DNA of 64,000 nt, from positions 16,515,695 through 16,579,694 of the forward strand of contig NC_033622.1 in NCBI RefSeq assembly GCF_001540865.1, written 5' to 3'. Below are positions 9,825-22,019 of this stretch, piece after piece (positions within the stretch are counted from its first letter, which is position 1; every line of letters begins with the position of its first letter). Source of the DNA: Ananas comosus (Eukaryota > Streptophyta > Magnoliopsida > Poales > Bromeliaceae). The position numbers and the translations under genes were made by a program. The notes beneath the pieces are model-generated. The model made no database searches. It was given only the letters and a program-made list of their open reading frames with translations, and was not told the origin of the DNA.

Positions 9825-12800
9825 ATGAAGGAGCGGAGGGTCTACACCATCCTCGGCCTCCTCCTCCTCCTCACCTTCCTCTACCTCAACTACTCCTCCT
9901 CCTCCACCGCGGGGTTCGCGATCAAGATCCCGATCCCATGGCTCCAGCCTCGGATGGGGTTCATCGGCCGCAACGCCACGCGCTTCGTCGACATCTCCTC
10001 GGGCTCCCCTCTCTACGTCAACGGGTGGAACTCCTACTGGCTCCTCTCCTCCGCCTCCCGCGACTCCGTCTCCGACATGCTCCGCCGCGGCCGCGCCATG
10101 GGCATGGCCGTGTGCCGCACCTGGGCCTTCAGCGACGGCGGGCCCGGCGCACTCCAGATCTCCCCCGGACGATTCGAGGAGCGCGTGTTCGAGGTAGTTT
10201 GTTGCAAACCCTGGCCTTTTGATCCGAAATTAGTGATGGGTGTTGTGTCTCTTTGGTCGTTATGTGGTGATCTGTTGTAAATTTGATATCTTTGTCAGAA
10301 ATGTGCGCGTTTTTATGTAGTGTTAGGTCTCTCAGTGATGCTTTTACTTTTTCAAATCGCGTGTTAGCTTTTGATGCAGAATTAATGACGGGTTTTGCCC
10401 TTGCTTCGGTTTTTATCTGATAATTTGGTACATCAAAATGTCTAAATTTTGGGTTTTGAATCAGAAGCATAATGTGGCAAAGGAGTGATTTTGGTTCTCT
10501 TGTACTCCATTTTGGATTCAGGCATTAGATTTTGTGATCTATGAAGCAAGGAGGAACGGAATAAGGCTGATTCTCAGCCTTGTAAATAATCTTAATGCAT
10601 TTGGAGGGAAGGCTCAGTATGTTAGATGGGCACAAGAAGCTGGGGAGAATGTAACGATCTCAACAGATTCATTTTTCTCAAATCCAACCATAAAGGGCTA
10701 CTACAAAAATTACGTGAAGGTATGATGGAAACCTATGTTTTATCTAAATAAATAGTTTGCAATGTAATTCTGATGGATTATTGTTCTTAATTGGATTCAA
10801 ACATTTCAGTTTGTTATATTGCAACCATTACTGGTGTAAAAGTGTGATTTTTCTATCGTCATGTAGCAAGTATAGAGTATCTGGCTGAATCAGCGCTATT
10901 GTGCGTTACAGCATATAATATGTACTGTAGATTGTAACTCTTGAATGTCACATGGTTGTATTGGATCACAAATTGCCATGGTATTGTCTATTTCTATAGA
11001 CTAAATATCGGGAAATCATTTGTACAGGTTACCTTTAATAGATAGGTAGTTACATAAAACACATAAATCCCTATGTGTTTAGAAAGGTAAAGTCTTTCGT
11101 TTGTGAATTAGCCTTTTCAATACCATCTCTCTTTCAGCTGTTTCAACGGTTAAACGCCATCTCAAGTTCTCATCCATTTATCACTATTCTACTATCATAA
11201 TTCGGAATACGCGTTAAAGAATTGCCTTGAACTAGGAACATTAGTTTGAGTAAAGCTTTTGTAGAAGTGCTATTTGAGTAAAGCTTTTCAAGAAAGCACT
11301 AGTTGTCCTTTCTTTAGTAGTCCCTAACTGTTACTGCTGTAGCTGAAGCATATGTTAACTTTTGCTTTTTAGGGCCTACGAGCTCATTTCTATGCTCACA
11401 TTATTTGCAAATGTCTAGGGCAGTACATCTCCAAAGGCATATGTATGATGATAGGCCTTGAGCACAAAACCGTCCTTGTAATGATGGTTCATTGTCATTT
11501 GATTTAAGATGTTTTGCATATAATGCCATATATTTTGAATAATATCATCTAAAACTGTCACCTATTTCTAGTGTGTCCATGTAATGCTCGATAGTTTGCT
11601 TCTTGTTTGATCTATATCTTTCTACAATGCATCGATCTTCCAGGCAATATTAACTAGAAGAAATTCTTACAGTGGAATCAAATATTCTGATGAACCTGCC
11701 ATATTTGCTTGGGAGCTCATGAATGAGCCTCGATGTGTATCCAATTCATCTGGCCCTCTTCTTCAGGTAACATAGTAGTCTATATATATATATTTTTTCA
11801 GTTAGAAAAAGAAGTTGACTCCTTAATATGTGGTGAGAATTTAATCATTTATTTATCAGGAATTCAGAAACAGCTATCAAAACTTTCTTTGTGGTGAAAT
11901 GCCTAATTTTCAAATTACTCTTCTTCAACAGGCTTGGATTGCTGAAATGTCTTCTTACATCAAGAGCTTGGATAAGAAGCACCTTGTCACAATTGGGCTT
12001 GAAGGATTTTATGGGCCTCGAAGAAGCGATAAACTGGGGGTCAACCCTGGTACATGGGCAGCTTCACTCTGCTCAGATTTTATACAGAACTCAGCAGTGG
12101 AGCACATTGACTTCGCTTCAGTACATGCATATCCCGATAGCTGGTTGGTATTTTCGAAACTTGTATTTCAGCATCGTGCTTTTTCCTAAAGTTTGGTTGA
12201 ACTTCTAACATAAGCTACTTTTTGTGGGCACTTACATATACCACTGCACTGCAATTTCATCTATTTACATATGTACCCTGTGAAATCTGAATTTTCGCAT
12301 ATACTCCTACATGAAGTTTTCGAAGGGTGTATGTTAAAATTCAGAGTTGGCAGGCAATTTGTAGATAGATAAGTTTGTAGGAATGCGTCTTGTTTCTAAT
12401 TTCTGATGACCAAGAAATTGTAAATTTTGCTTGTGTATTAGGATCCCGAAGGCAAGCCTGGAAGAGAAAATTAAATATCTTTCCAGTTGGGTGGATTCCC
12501 ATATTAATGACAGCGAAAATATTTTGAGAAAACCAGTACTATTCTCAGAGATTGGCTCCCACATAAATGAAAAGAGAAATGGGACATATGATAGAGATAT
12601 TCTGCTAAAAACTGTATATGATAAAATCTACGAATCAGCTGAGAAAGAGCAAGCAGGGGCGGGTGCTCTTATTTGGCAATTGATGGTTGAAGGAATGCAA
12701 AGGTATGGTGACAACTTTTCACTCATAGCACGGGAGCACCCGTCCACACATAATTTGATAGTACAGCAGTCCTGCCGATTAGCTAAGTTATTAACAAGAG

Positions 12801-12847
12801 GAGAAGCAAATAGAACAGCTGATTGGCAGTGTTCTAAACTACCATGA
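9825..12847 (+). CDS. Mannan endo-1,4-beta-mannosidase (GH5_7), 5 exons, 435 aa
   Basis: Exons: 9825-10193, 10522-10719, 11644-11766, 11932-12143, 12442-12847; one open frame of 436 codons. The enzyme cuts internal beta-1,4 links in mannan, glucomannan and galactomannan in the cell wall. Residues 7-26 ([15 protein letters not shown]) form a signal peptide or signal anchor, so it is secreted or Golgi/membrane-held. Catalytic motifs of the family are intact: acid/base Glu in WELMNEPR (about E217) and nucleophile Glu in KPVLFSEIG (about E337). Other family words present are [37 protein letters not shown] and VHAYPDSW, and length is normal for plant MANs. Exon 1 is strongly GC-rich compared with the others. 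I cannot assign an orthologue number (MAN2/5/6/7) safely. All introns are GT-AG. Confidence 0.93.
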
Positions 12848-14829
12848 TTTTACTCTTGGATTTAGTACATAGGATTCTACATGTTTACATTCATCCAAAT
12901 GTCGATAAAGTACGTCATTGCAAATTCTGGATTGTTTTATCTAACACGAGGGAGGTACTTTGGTATTATTGTATGCTGCACTGCATAGTCTTTGGATAAA
13001 ATGAAGTTGTAGCAACAAGCAAAAGCTGTTACATGAAAAGACTGATGAACAGCAGCCGCACTTTTGGTTCTTCAGCAAAGGCCAAATTTATTTTCATACT
13101 TTCGATTCTTTATGTATTGGTAAATATGATGATTGATTCGTCTCGAACAATGAGGTTGCTTCTTCAGAGTTTTTATGCCTCGTTTGTGTTACACTTTGAT
13201 TTTTCCTTCTTCCCCCAACCTTTTAGGCTAAAATTTTATGCAATAGAGTATTCCGGCAGATGGGCTTTTCTCTTATTTTGGTTGTTTTGGTTTGCTTACG
13301 GACTCTTCTAAACTAAACAAGGCCTTTCTTTGGTATTTGTCGCATTTAGGATCTGTGTAAAGCCTGTTATAAGGTGCTGTGTTGTTTATTGGAATCAATG
13401 TCCAGACAGTGCTATTGCAAGAATATTTATATGCACCCCAGCAGGTTTGTCTTCTTTTTTTTTTTTAAAAAAAAAAAGCAGAGTTTCTGTTTTTGAGACT
13501 TGCCAAATTAATTTTTCCTTTCTTCTGCGACAAAAAGCTTCAGATTTTTTTTTTCTTAGCAAACAAAGCTATTGTCAAAGAGGTAACAGCACACTTTCTC
13601 TCTCTCTCTCTCTCTCTCTCTGAACCAATTATCAACTCTGCCATCCCGATGGATTGGAAAATAGAACTCCATTGTGTAATTGATGAGTTTGTATTGTATA
13701 TATAGCATCTGTCTTAGTTGTTTATACATTGCTTTCCTTCTCTGAATTGACACTCATACAAATGAGCAGGTCCTAGATCAGACAGGGCATTATCGTAATA
13801 ATGAGATACTTTAGTGGCTTTTATACAGGCTCGCACCCATATATTATTCCAACAAGGCAGAGAAAGTCAACAGGTGACCTTTCCAACCTCCATTCTCGGG
13901 CGCAATGTGAGCCGCATAATTCTTTAATACGCTATCAATGTGACACAATCTGCTAGAAATATACATAATAAACTTATGAAGCTACCCTTCCACATTAAAA
14001 TTCTCTAGGGTTCCAATTCTCAAGGCATCTAAACACGGCTCTTTGAACCCTCCTAAAGTCAAAACCAACGGCTGGAAAACATAGTCCTTAGAAAATTTAA
14101 TTCGATCATAATAGTAAAAAATTGTGAATAATATTTTAGACCTAAACCTTATATATTAAGCGAATAATCCAACGAACGACTTTGTTTTCGTGCGGCGTAT
14201 GTTATGGACCATATCACAAACTGCAAGGTTGATCGGTCAACGTTGTCACAAAATGTAGTGGAAACGGCCCCCCTTTCTTTTAAGTTAAAGAGCTCTTTAA
14301 AGTTAAGAAAAGTTGGGGAAAATGGTGAATATGTCAATAATTACGTTGGTTTGGTAGGAGCTTAAATTGTCAACATTAATGAACAAAGCCATTTGAGGGG
14401 AAAAAGAAATAGAAAATTTAATAATTTTCTTTTTTTTTAAAAAAAATGTACATGAGCGATAATAGAGCATATATACAATTCAAAGTTTATGTGCTGTTTT
14501 TGGTTTTTGACATGATTGCATTCAACATCAATTCATGAATCGTACATTTTCTGCACCTAGCTTGGAGCTATAGCATTATGCATGTCAACATACAAAGATA
14601 AAAAGATGAGAAAACAAATTAAGGATGAAAAGAGTTAATTATAAGGATCTTAACCACGCTAATATTAGTACATTGATCTGCCTCTAGTTTCCAAAGTCAG
14701 GCTCCTTACATCTTTCTTTGCAACATTTTGAAATAAACACCATCTCTATTAGTGGACTTAAGTAAACATTTTTACCCATAAATAGGTCAGAGAAAAAAAA
14801 AACAAGCAGAAACACAGGTAAAAGAAAAG
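12848..14829. other. Intergenic: mannanase 3' flank and AT-rich spacer
   Basis: The 3' UTR of the mannanase probably ends near 13000-13300. The ORFs at 13033-13311 and 13330-13705 are low-complexity. A short (CT)n tract lies at about 13598-13621 and homopolymer runs at 13455-13480 and 14430-14450. I see no gene. Confidence 0.55.
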
Positions 14830-15172
14830 AAAAGAAAAGAAAATGCCTGGCTTTTCCCGTGTATGCCGTTCTTTTGCCGATTAATTCGTGTTCACCGAAA
14901 CACCATATAAATCTTTAGTATGATTTTGTTGTGAAAGAGAAGTACGAAGATGATGATCACCGAACGGTGTCGCCGCCGCCGCTGCCGCCCCCGCCGCCGC
15001 CGAACGAGTATAAATGGCCATATAAGACCTTAGATTGAATTTTTCTGCAGGATGTAGCAGCAAACTCCACCTTCATGTTGTGTGGTGAGAGAGGAGAGGG
15101 GAGGAGGTGTAGATAAGGAGAGAGAAGAGGAGGAACTAAAGAGTCTTTTTCTGCTTGATGTAATAGGGAGAG
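14830..15172 (-). ncRNA. Candidate long non-coding RNA acting as miR160 target mimic (eTM160-like)
   Basis: On the minus strand a TATA box (15202-15195) lies about 30 bp before a CT-rich leader. The downstream sequence carries only short, unrelated ORFs (60-76 codons, one with a glycine run). Near its 3' part, at 14868-14844, lies a 20-of-21 match to the complement of miR160, interrupted by a central bulge. This is the layout of plant endogenous target mimics such as IPS1 (miR399). Mimics of miR160 have been reported in Arabidopsis and rice. They sequester the miRNA, which normally cleaves ARF10/16/17 mRNAs. Transcript ends and possible introns are inferred. The alternative is an accidental match. 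Confidence 0.6.
14844..14868 (-). promoter_or_regulatory. Bulged miR160-complementary site
   Basis: Read on the minus strand, GGCATACA pairs with miR160 positions 13-20, GGG with 10-12 and AGCCAGGCA with 1-9. Three extra A residues sit between the pairs for positions 9 and 10, and one extra C between 12 and 13. Position 21 is mismatched. Seed pairing (2-8) is perfect and the bulge covers the AGO cleavage point (10/11), so cleavage should be blocked. Confidence 0.65.
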
Positions 15173-15194
15173 GAGGTAGTTGAACATACATATA

Positions 15195-15202
15195 TATTTA
15201 TA
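15195..15202 (-). promoter_or_regulatory. TATA box for the candidate lncRNA
   Basis: TATAAATA on the minus strand, in a TATA-rich context. It is about 30 bp upstream of a pyrimidine-rich leader and about 330 bp upstream of the miR160-like site. Confidence 0.5.
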
Positions 15203-16792
15203 TTTACTCTATTAAACACATATACGAAACAACTCATGTAGTATTAATTAAACAAAAAGGCTAAGTTCCCAAGAAGATGAGCACGTATAAGACTATAGTA
15301 CTGGGAATATGTATGATCAGCTAATCACCAACCGCTAAATTGCCTGGGCAATTGCTCTCATTGCAAATCACCCAATGTGCGCCTGAGAACCTACTTACTT
15401 GATCCAAATAAACAAATAAATAAATAAATAAATAATTATAGCCAAATTACATAAAAACCAACCAATTTGCATGAAACAACAATGACCTTACTTGCTAACC
15501 TCGCGCCTGTGTATCTCAAAGCTCAGAGCCGCTACTCAGTTCGAGGAGAAAGTCGATCGTATAACAGTTATATTGCACCATCTATATCTAACTAATTTTA
15601 TTTTTTTTTAAAAAAAAATTAATAAAAATAATTTTAAAAAAAATTATGATAGAATGAATAAATTTAAAAAAAATAATTTAATTAAATGGAGACACTACTA
15701 CGTGTGGACCTGTCACCTTTTCTTTTTTTTTTTTCTCCCGACAACATCGGCGGCGCACACTCGCACCCGCACGTGTTTCCGCAATCGCGTTCACACCTTC
15801 GCCTCGGAATGGAGCTGGGAACTGCTGACGTGGCATATCATTCTTGGTTTGCAAAATTTAAAAGAAAGCTTAGCCTAATTGTATAAATCTGCAGTTACAT
15901 TTTAGGTCATCTGTTCTTTACCACCTTCTGTATCAAAAATCTTTGTCAGTATTTTAAGAAAATTCAAAAAATTGAAGGAATTGATAAGTTGAAAACCTTT
16001 ATTGAGCCGCGTTGGTGTATTTTATTTGCAACTCACAAATAAATTAAAAATTAGGTTAAAAAGAAAATCTCCGATTTTGTTAATACTTATCCAAAACTGA
16101 CAGTTTACCAAATAATTTTTCTCAATTTTCAAAATTCTACTATGCATTTCTAACTCTATCTGTCAATTTACTTTCATAAAATTTTATAGCTAACTTCAAC
16201 AATTACCCTAAATTTTTTAATGTTTCTAAAATAATAGCAAAGCGCAAACTCAACCAAAAAATAGGTAATTGAGACAGCACAGCAGGTTAGGTGCTGAAGA
16301 GGTTTTTTAGGGTTAGTTTAGCAAGGATACTTTAAACCACACCTACCTGGCACACTTACCTTGAACTCCGTGTACAATCGCACTCTGCTGAATAATAGTG
16401 AATTTATCCTGCGCACGAGGATTACGGATAGAAACCTTTTCACACCAAATTGAGGTGACCAATCATGTTCACCAATACCAAACTTTACCCCACCACTAAT
16501 TCTATCCTAATAAATTATGGGCATAATCCGTAGAAAACTCACTCAGTTTTGCCGAATTTGATGTATTTAATCAAAAGGAAATCATAATGAGTTTAGTAAG
16601 TTGCCAAAAGCCAGTAAGGGTATTTAATTACTTCATAAGCTAGCAGGTATCAAGTAGGTTTTGTCCAACTTACTATTACAAATAATCGCCTTCCCGCTCT
16701 GATGTTACCATTCAAGAACAGCATAACAAACACATACACAATATTTAACAAATAGCCGTGTCGAAAAACTGACCACAGAACTACTCAGTTCA
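15203..16792. other. Intergenic, AT-rich, no gene seen
   Basis: Contains an (AAAT)n-like run near 15408-15436, A/T homopolymers near 15600-15680, and short ORFs at 15654-15886 without recognisable domains. The last 300 bases probably include the 3' UTR of the EDM2-like gene on the minus strand. Confidence 0.5.
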
Positions 16793-19700
16793 TCATTCAT
16801 CAAGCCAACCAGATGTGCCCTGCTGATGCTGCCACGGGCCTGGCGCAAAGCCCGCGGAGCCAAAAGTTTCGAAATTCAGCAGCTGATCCGAGCCCAGATG
16901 GCCGCCGAATTGGTCCCCGTTGTCGCTTCTCGCTGGAGACGAAATGCTCATATCAGAGAGCTCATCAAACTCCCCGCACACAGGGATCATCATCTCATCA
17001 GATATTGTTTCATTCTTTTCAGCGGATTTACAGGGAATTTCGGCCCTAATTTCATTTTCTTCACGAAGAGCATGTGTATCGTTGTATTCTTCTTCGTTAA
17101 GTTGTTCCTCTCTTTGCATAATCCAATATTTAGAGAAGTTGGGCTTGTCAGAGAGGTGGCCATGCCTCGAAGCAATCTCCACATGCCTCAAGGTCCAGTC
17201 AGGACGGCTCCATAGAGAAAGCGGGGGAGTCTTCAAATTCCACTGTTCCATTTGCTTTTGATTGTTGTCCACTGACCCGGGCAAGTAAAAAGCCTACACC
17301 ACAACAGGATGAGATGGTCAATAGAGTCCTAGTCATTTCACCACATAGCAATTTAGATCCTGAATTCCTATCTCTTGCAATAGCATCCCTTATGCCACTA
17401 GCCATGCAAAGCCTCTGCCGCATATTATTTGCTCCGCATGCATCATCTTTGCTGTAAAGACACTATTTTATCCCTTTTTACTATTAAATGATTTTCAAGT
17501 TTTAGTACGTCAAGGATGCAATTGCAAAATATTTAAGTGCGTTCAGGACTTAATTGTGTAAGTGAAAAATTCAAGGACTAATCTACAATATCAGGAAAAT
17601 AAAAAAAAAAGAAAACCATAGCATGAAGAAACTTTATAAGTTTTCTCGACTGTACTACCTTCCCAGAAAGCATTTCTGTGTCCTGCCAGATTAGATCGTA
17701 TGGTTGATCTTTCTCGTCTAATCTGTGATTACCGAGAAAATTTAGAAAGGGCAACAAAGAAAATTTGGATTAATCTTGACTTCAAACTTGCATTCCGTAA
17801 TTAGAAATAACCGTAAGAAAACTTTCTACCTCTGAGTCTCTTTGGGAACAATAAGAATGAGGAGCTTTGGCTTAAATGTAAGAGCTTTGTTAATGAACTC
17901 ATTGGCAAGACAACCTTTGAGACCAAAAGGAGGATTTAGCCCCATTATCTATCAGCGCAAGCCATGAACAAGAAGAAAAGTAAAGTAGCTTAGAATGTAT
18001 CCAGTACATTTGAAAAAATAAGAACAAAATAAATAAATAACCTAATATGAAAAACATCTTGTTCTTACCAATTGGGATCCAGTAGGTAATTCATCTGGCT
18101 GCACTGTCATCCAATCTCTTCTTTCAAAGTTAAAGTGGTTCTACCAAACAAAAGTCATTTATCATCTCCAAAATTACTTGTTGATAGAAAGTAAAGCTTG
18201 AAAAACTCTCAAGGTTCAATTTAGCACAAGCTCCAAAATTTGAACACCAGAAAAAAGCCCCGTAACTTACATTGCTGAAATTGCTAAGGGTGTGTTTGGT
18301 TCCACGTAAAACTATGAAAACAAATTTTCGGTGGAAAAAAAATTTTCGGAGGAAAATAAATTTTACACTCTCTAGTGTTTGGTTTGTAGGAAAAAAAGTA
18401 ATTTTCCGTTACGATTGTTTGGTTGAAAGAAAAAAAAAAGTTATAAATAGACAACTATTATATATTTTTTTTCTTATTCTATATATTATATATTATTGAT
18501 ATATAATACTTATCATATTACATATATTAGTATTATAATTTATATTTGTAAATAAAACATATTTAAAATATATTACACAATAATTAAGTATGTAATATAA
18601 TATATAACAGTACATATTTAATAGTATAAATAAATTACTATATATTTATAAATAATATCTATAAATAAAATATTATATAATAGTATATTTATATTAAAAA
18701 TAAAATACTATTTTTTTTAAAAATATATATATATATATAAAAGAAAAGAGTAGGGGAGCTCGCAGTCCATGAGGTGGAATGTACCTCGTGAACCGCGTGT
18801 GCCCACTGGCCCCCAAGGCCACTATTTTCCCAGCGGGTTTTCGTTTTCCGCACTGTTAGAGTGGAAAACGAAAACATCTTTTTTTCTCAGAATCTGTAAA
18901 CAAAATTTTCCGAGAAAATATTTTTACGAGCAAACAAACACCGGAATTCGACTTTTCAACCGAAAAAAAAATTTCGGGGTAGTTTTAAATGGAACCAAAC
19001 ACACCCTAATCGTGTCCGTGCATTAGTTTAATATCACAAATATTTGTGGTCTGATCTATTAATACTTTGGCACTAAGCTACTTTGCTTGCAACAGCGACC
19101 AGCAATAACATCCCTTCTATTATAAAAAAGCAAGTTTTGACTCAGAAAAATGCTAAATATCTGACAGTAAATTTCCTTACTTGAAAGGAAAAAAAGAAAA
19201 ACGACGTAAATAACATCTCTAAATTAGGAGAAGTTTAAGAAACAAAACAAAACGGGATAAGAGAGACTATTCAAGTAAACAATATATTTCAGAAGCACTA
19301 TCACTTAGCTAATAAATTGCTCAAACTAACAAGTCCTGGCAAGTAAATTTCAACATAAGAAATTGTCTTCCACCTAAAAAAAATCATTATTACTAAAGAA
19401 CTTATTTTGTTTTATACTTTATTTCCTCTGAGATCATTTTGAGATGTAAAACATGATAATGCTACGAATAATGGAATAATACCTTTGATGGCATGATATC
19501 ATAATTTTTGAAGAAGCATTCCTTCCCAGCAGCCTCAAGTTTTTCTTTCATCAGCATACTAAAATCATTCGCGCCACAGCAGAAGTCAACCACCTGAAGG
19601 AAAAAAAAACATAATTAGCAAGTCACACTGCAGATAAAGGGGCTTCAAGAATGATATTATAAAGGGGCTTCAAGCATGATATTAGTCGTCATGCTTGAAC

Positions 19701-21688
19701 AGTACTGACAGTCATCTTGACAACCAATACATACCTCATGGGCCCCACAATTTCACCTAAGCTATGCATGCAGTAAACTCGTGACTCGTAATTGTTACAA
19801 TAAGATCCAAACAAAAATAAAGCTCTTAGTTCACAATAAATGTTAAGAAAAATAATTAGCAAGTCACACTGCAGATAAAGGGGCTTCAAGCATGATATTA
19901 GTCGTCATGCTTGAACAGTAGTGACAGTCATCTTGACAACCAATACATACCTCATGGGCCCCACTATTTCACCTAAGCTATGCATGCAGTAAACTCGTGA
20001 CTTGTAATTGTTACAATAAGATCCAAACAAAAATAAAGCTCTTTGTTCACAATAAATGTTAAAACAAATAAATTGAAGTTCAATGAAAAAGCATTTTAAC
20101 GGTATGATTATGTTTCTGAAATATATTTATTCCAGCTGCATATTCAAACTACTTTGAATGACTTATAGCAAGTTGCATCCACATAGATTAGAACAACTTG
20201 GTGGAATGCAGGAAAACTTAATGGCTGGTATAGCAATGTGGTAATGTTTAGTTTCTTAATTCTTAATTTATTATAAGGAGGTTATTTGCCCAAAACCAGA
20301 GAGAAGGATCTCCTTCCATGGAAGTAGATATATGTTTATTAGAAGATGATCAATCCTACAAATTTTTTCTACTGCCAATAAAAAGCCCAAGCAATAAGCA
20401 TAAAAAATAAGCAAGGTAACAAAAAGAAGTTTTACAAACAGTACCATGTCACTGTTTTGCACGTAGCACTGAAGCTTATCAGCAATCTGCATTTGAAATT
20501 CAAAAAACAAAAAAAAAAACCTCACAAGTATGACCAACAGCTAAGAAGTAATCTATTAATAAAAGTGTAAAAATCACGGACATCATAAACAATGAAAAAT
20601 AGATTCCAACACATTATAGGAAAAACAGGCAACAGTTTGAACAAATATCGAGGGTCGAAAAGTAGATCAGGATAGAAGTCATCTCTATGTTTCACAAAAG
20701 ATTATATTACACAGAGTATAAAATTCATTTATTGTAGAAAAGCAAATGTGATACAAAAACTCCTCACGTTCATTACAAATATTAAATGGTGTTTGAAAAC
20801 GTAAACAGAACTTCATGACCTGAATCTGACCTGTTCAGAGAAGTGTTAAAATGATGCTTAGAGGCAAAAGGAACAAGAAAAAAAGACGTTTATTTCCTAA
20901 AAATTTGAAATCAGATAGTGAAATCATTCAATTTGGTAGGACTACTTCCAAACACGTTAAATAAACCTATTTATGTGAGCAATAGCATTTGTATTATTAT
21001 CCAACAAGGAAACCATTGGAAGCTTTCCAATGGCTAGATTTACTGGAACATCTACAAAATAACATTAGCCACAGAGGGAAAAACATAATTGCTTTCCAGG
21101 ATCCATTCTTGCTTGAGTAAACCAAAGTTGTAATAACTAAGAAACATAACTATAGCAAAATGGCTCTCACTGATTTCACAGTAAACACAATTATTTGCTT
21201 CAATCAGGATGTAATAGTCCGGCCAAAACAATAACCTGCCAAGCCAGTAGCTACTAAGTTCTATTACCGTACTAGTTCAGCTGAAAACTAACCAGTTGAC
21301 GTGAACGCCAATGACCACAAACCATTATATAATCATAATGACGAGGTTCCCTCAACTATGTAATTTCAAATATGGAATCCACACGAGGAACTAAGAGCAC
21401 ATGAGGGCCAACTTTGACAAATTTCCAGATCACAGATGTGCCAACATCAACAACTTTTATTTGGAGCACAAACCTCATTAAGCATCTCCACTTTCGTGAA
21501 ATGCCGTCCAAAAGAAGTGTAGCGCATGCCATGCATAAAAGGAGCAAGATAAACATGAAGTTTGTTCTGCAGTAAATAGTTCCAAAGTAAAAAAGTTATA
21601 TTGGGCTAAAGAAAAGGATAGAAAATTACTGCTAATATTAACGAGACCTAATAAAAGTTCTCTCCATGTTACATCTGCTTGCTGAATG

Positions 21689-21783
<95 letters not shown>

Positions 21784-21960
21784 AANTGTGCGGCTAGGAT
21801 GATAGTGATCCCCGGTTAGGATGATAGTAGTCCCCTAGGGTTGAGTGGGTGGTTGGTTAGATAGTATGATCTAATGGATAAAAATGGTCAAAAAGGTAGA
21901 TCTAACAACCGAAAACTTATGAGTATAAAGGAGGCTACACTCATAAGAGTATAGTAGCCG

Positions 21961-22019
<59 letters not shown>

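Noticed and set aside
9710..10222. 170-codon ORF overlapping mannanase exon 1
   Set aside because: Alternative frame of a GC-rich exon; Arg/Leu/Pro-rich and without family features, whereas the other frame encodes GH5 motifs.
13033..13311. 92-codon hydrophobic ORF after the mannanase
   Set aside because: Lies in the probable 3' UTR or flank; Phe-rich from T-rich DNA.
14844..14868. Reading the plus strand as a miR160 gene
   Set aside because: The mature sequence would be broken by four extra bases and no matching star arm is present nearby.
14881..15187. Glycine/alanine-rich short ORFs on the minus strand
   Set aside because: They overlap in two frames and come from a GGC-type repeat. I regard the transcript as non-coding, though a short translated ORF cannot be excluded.
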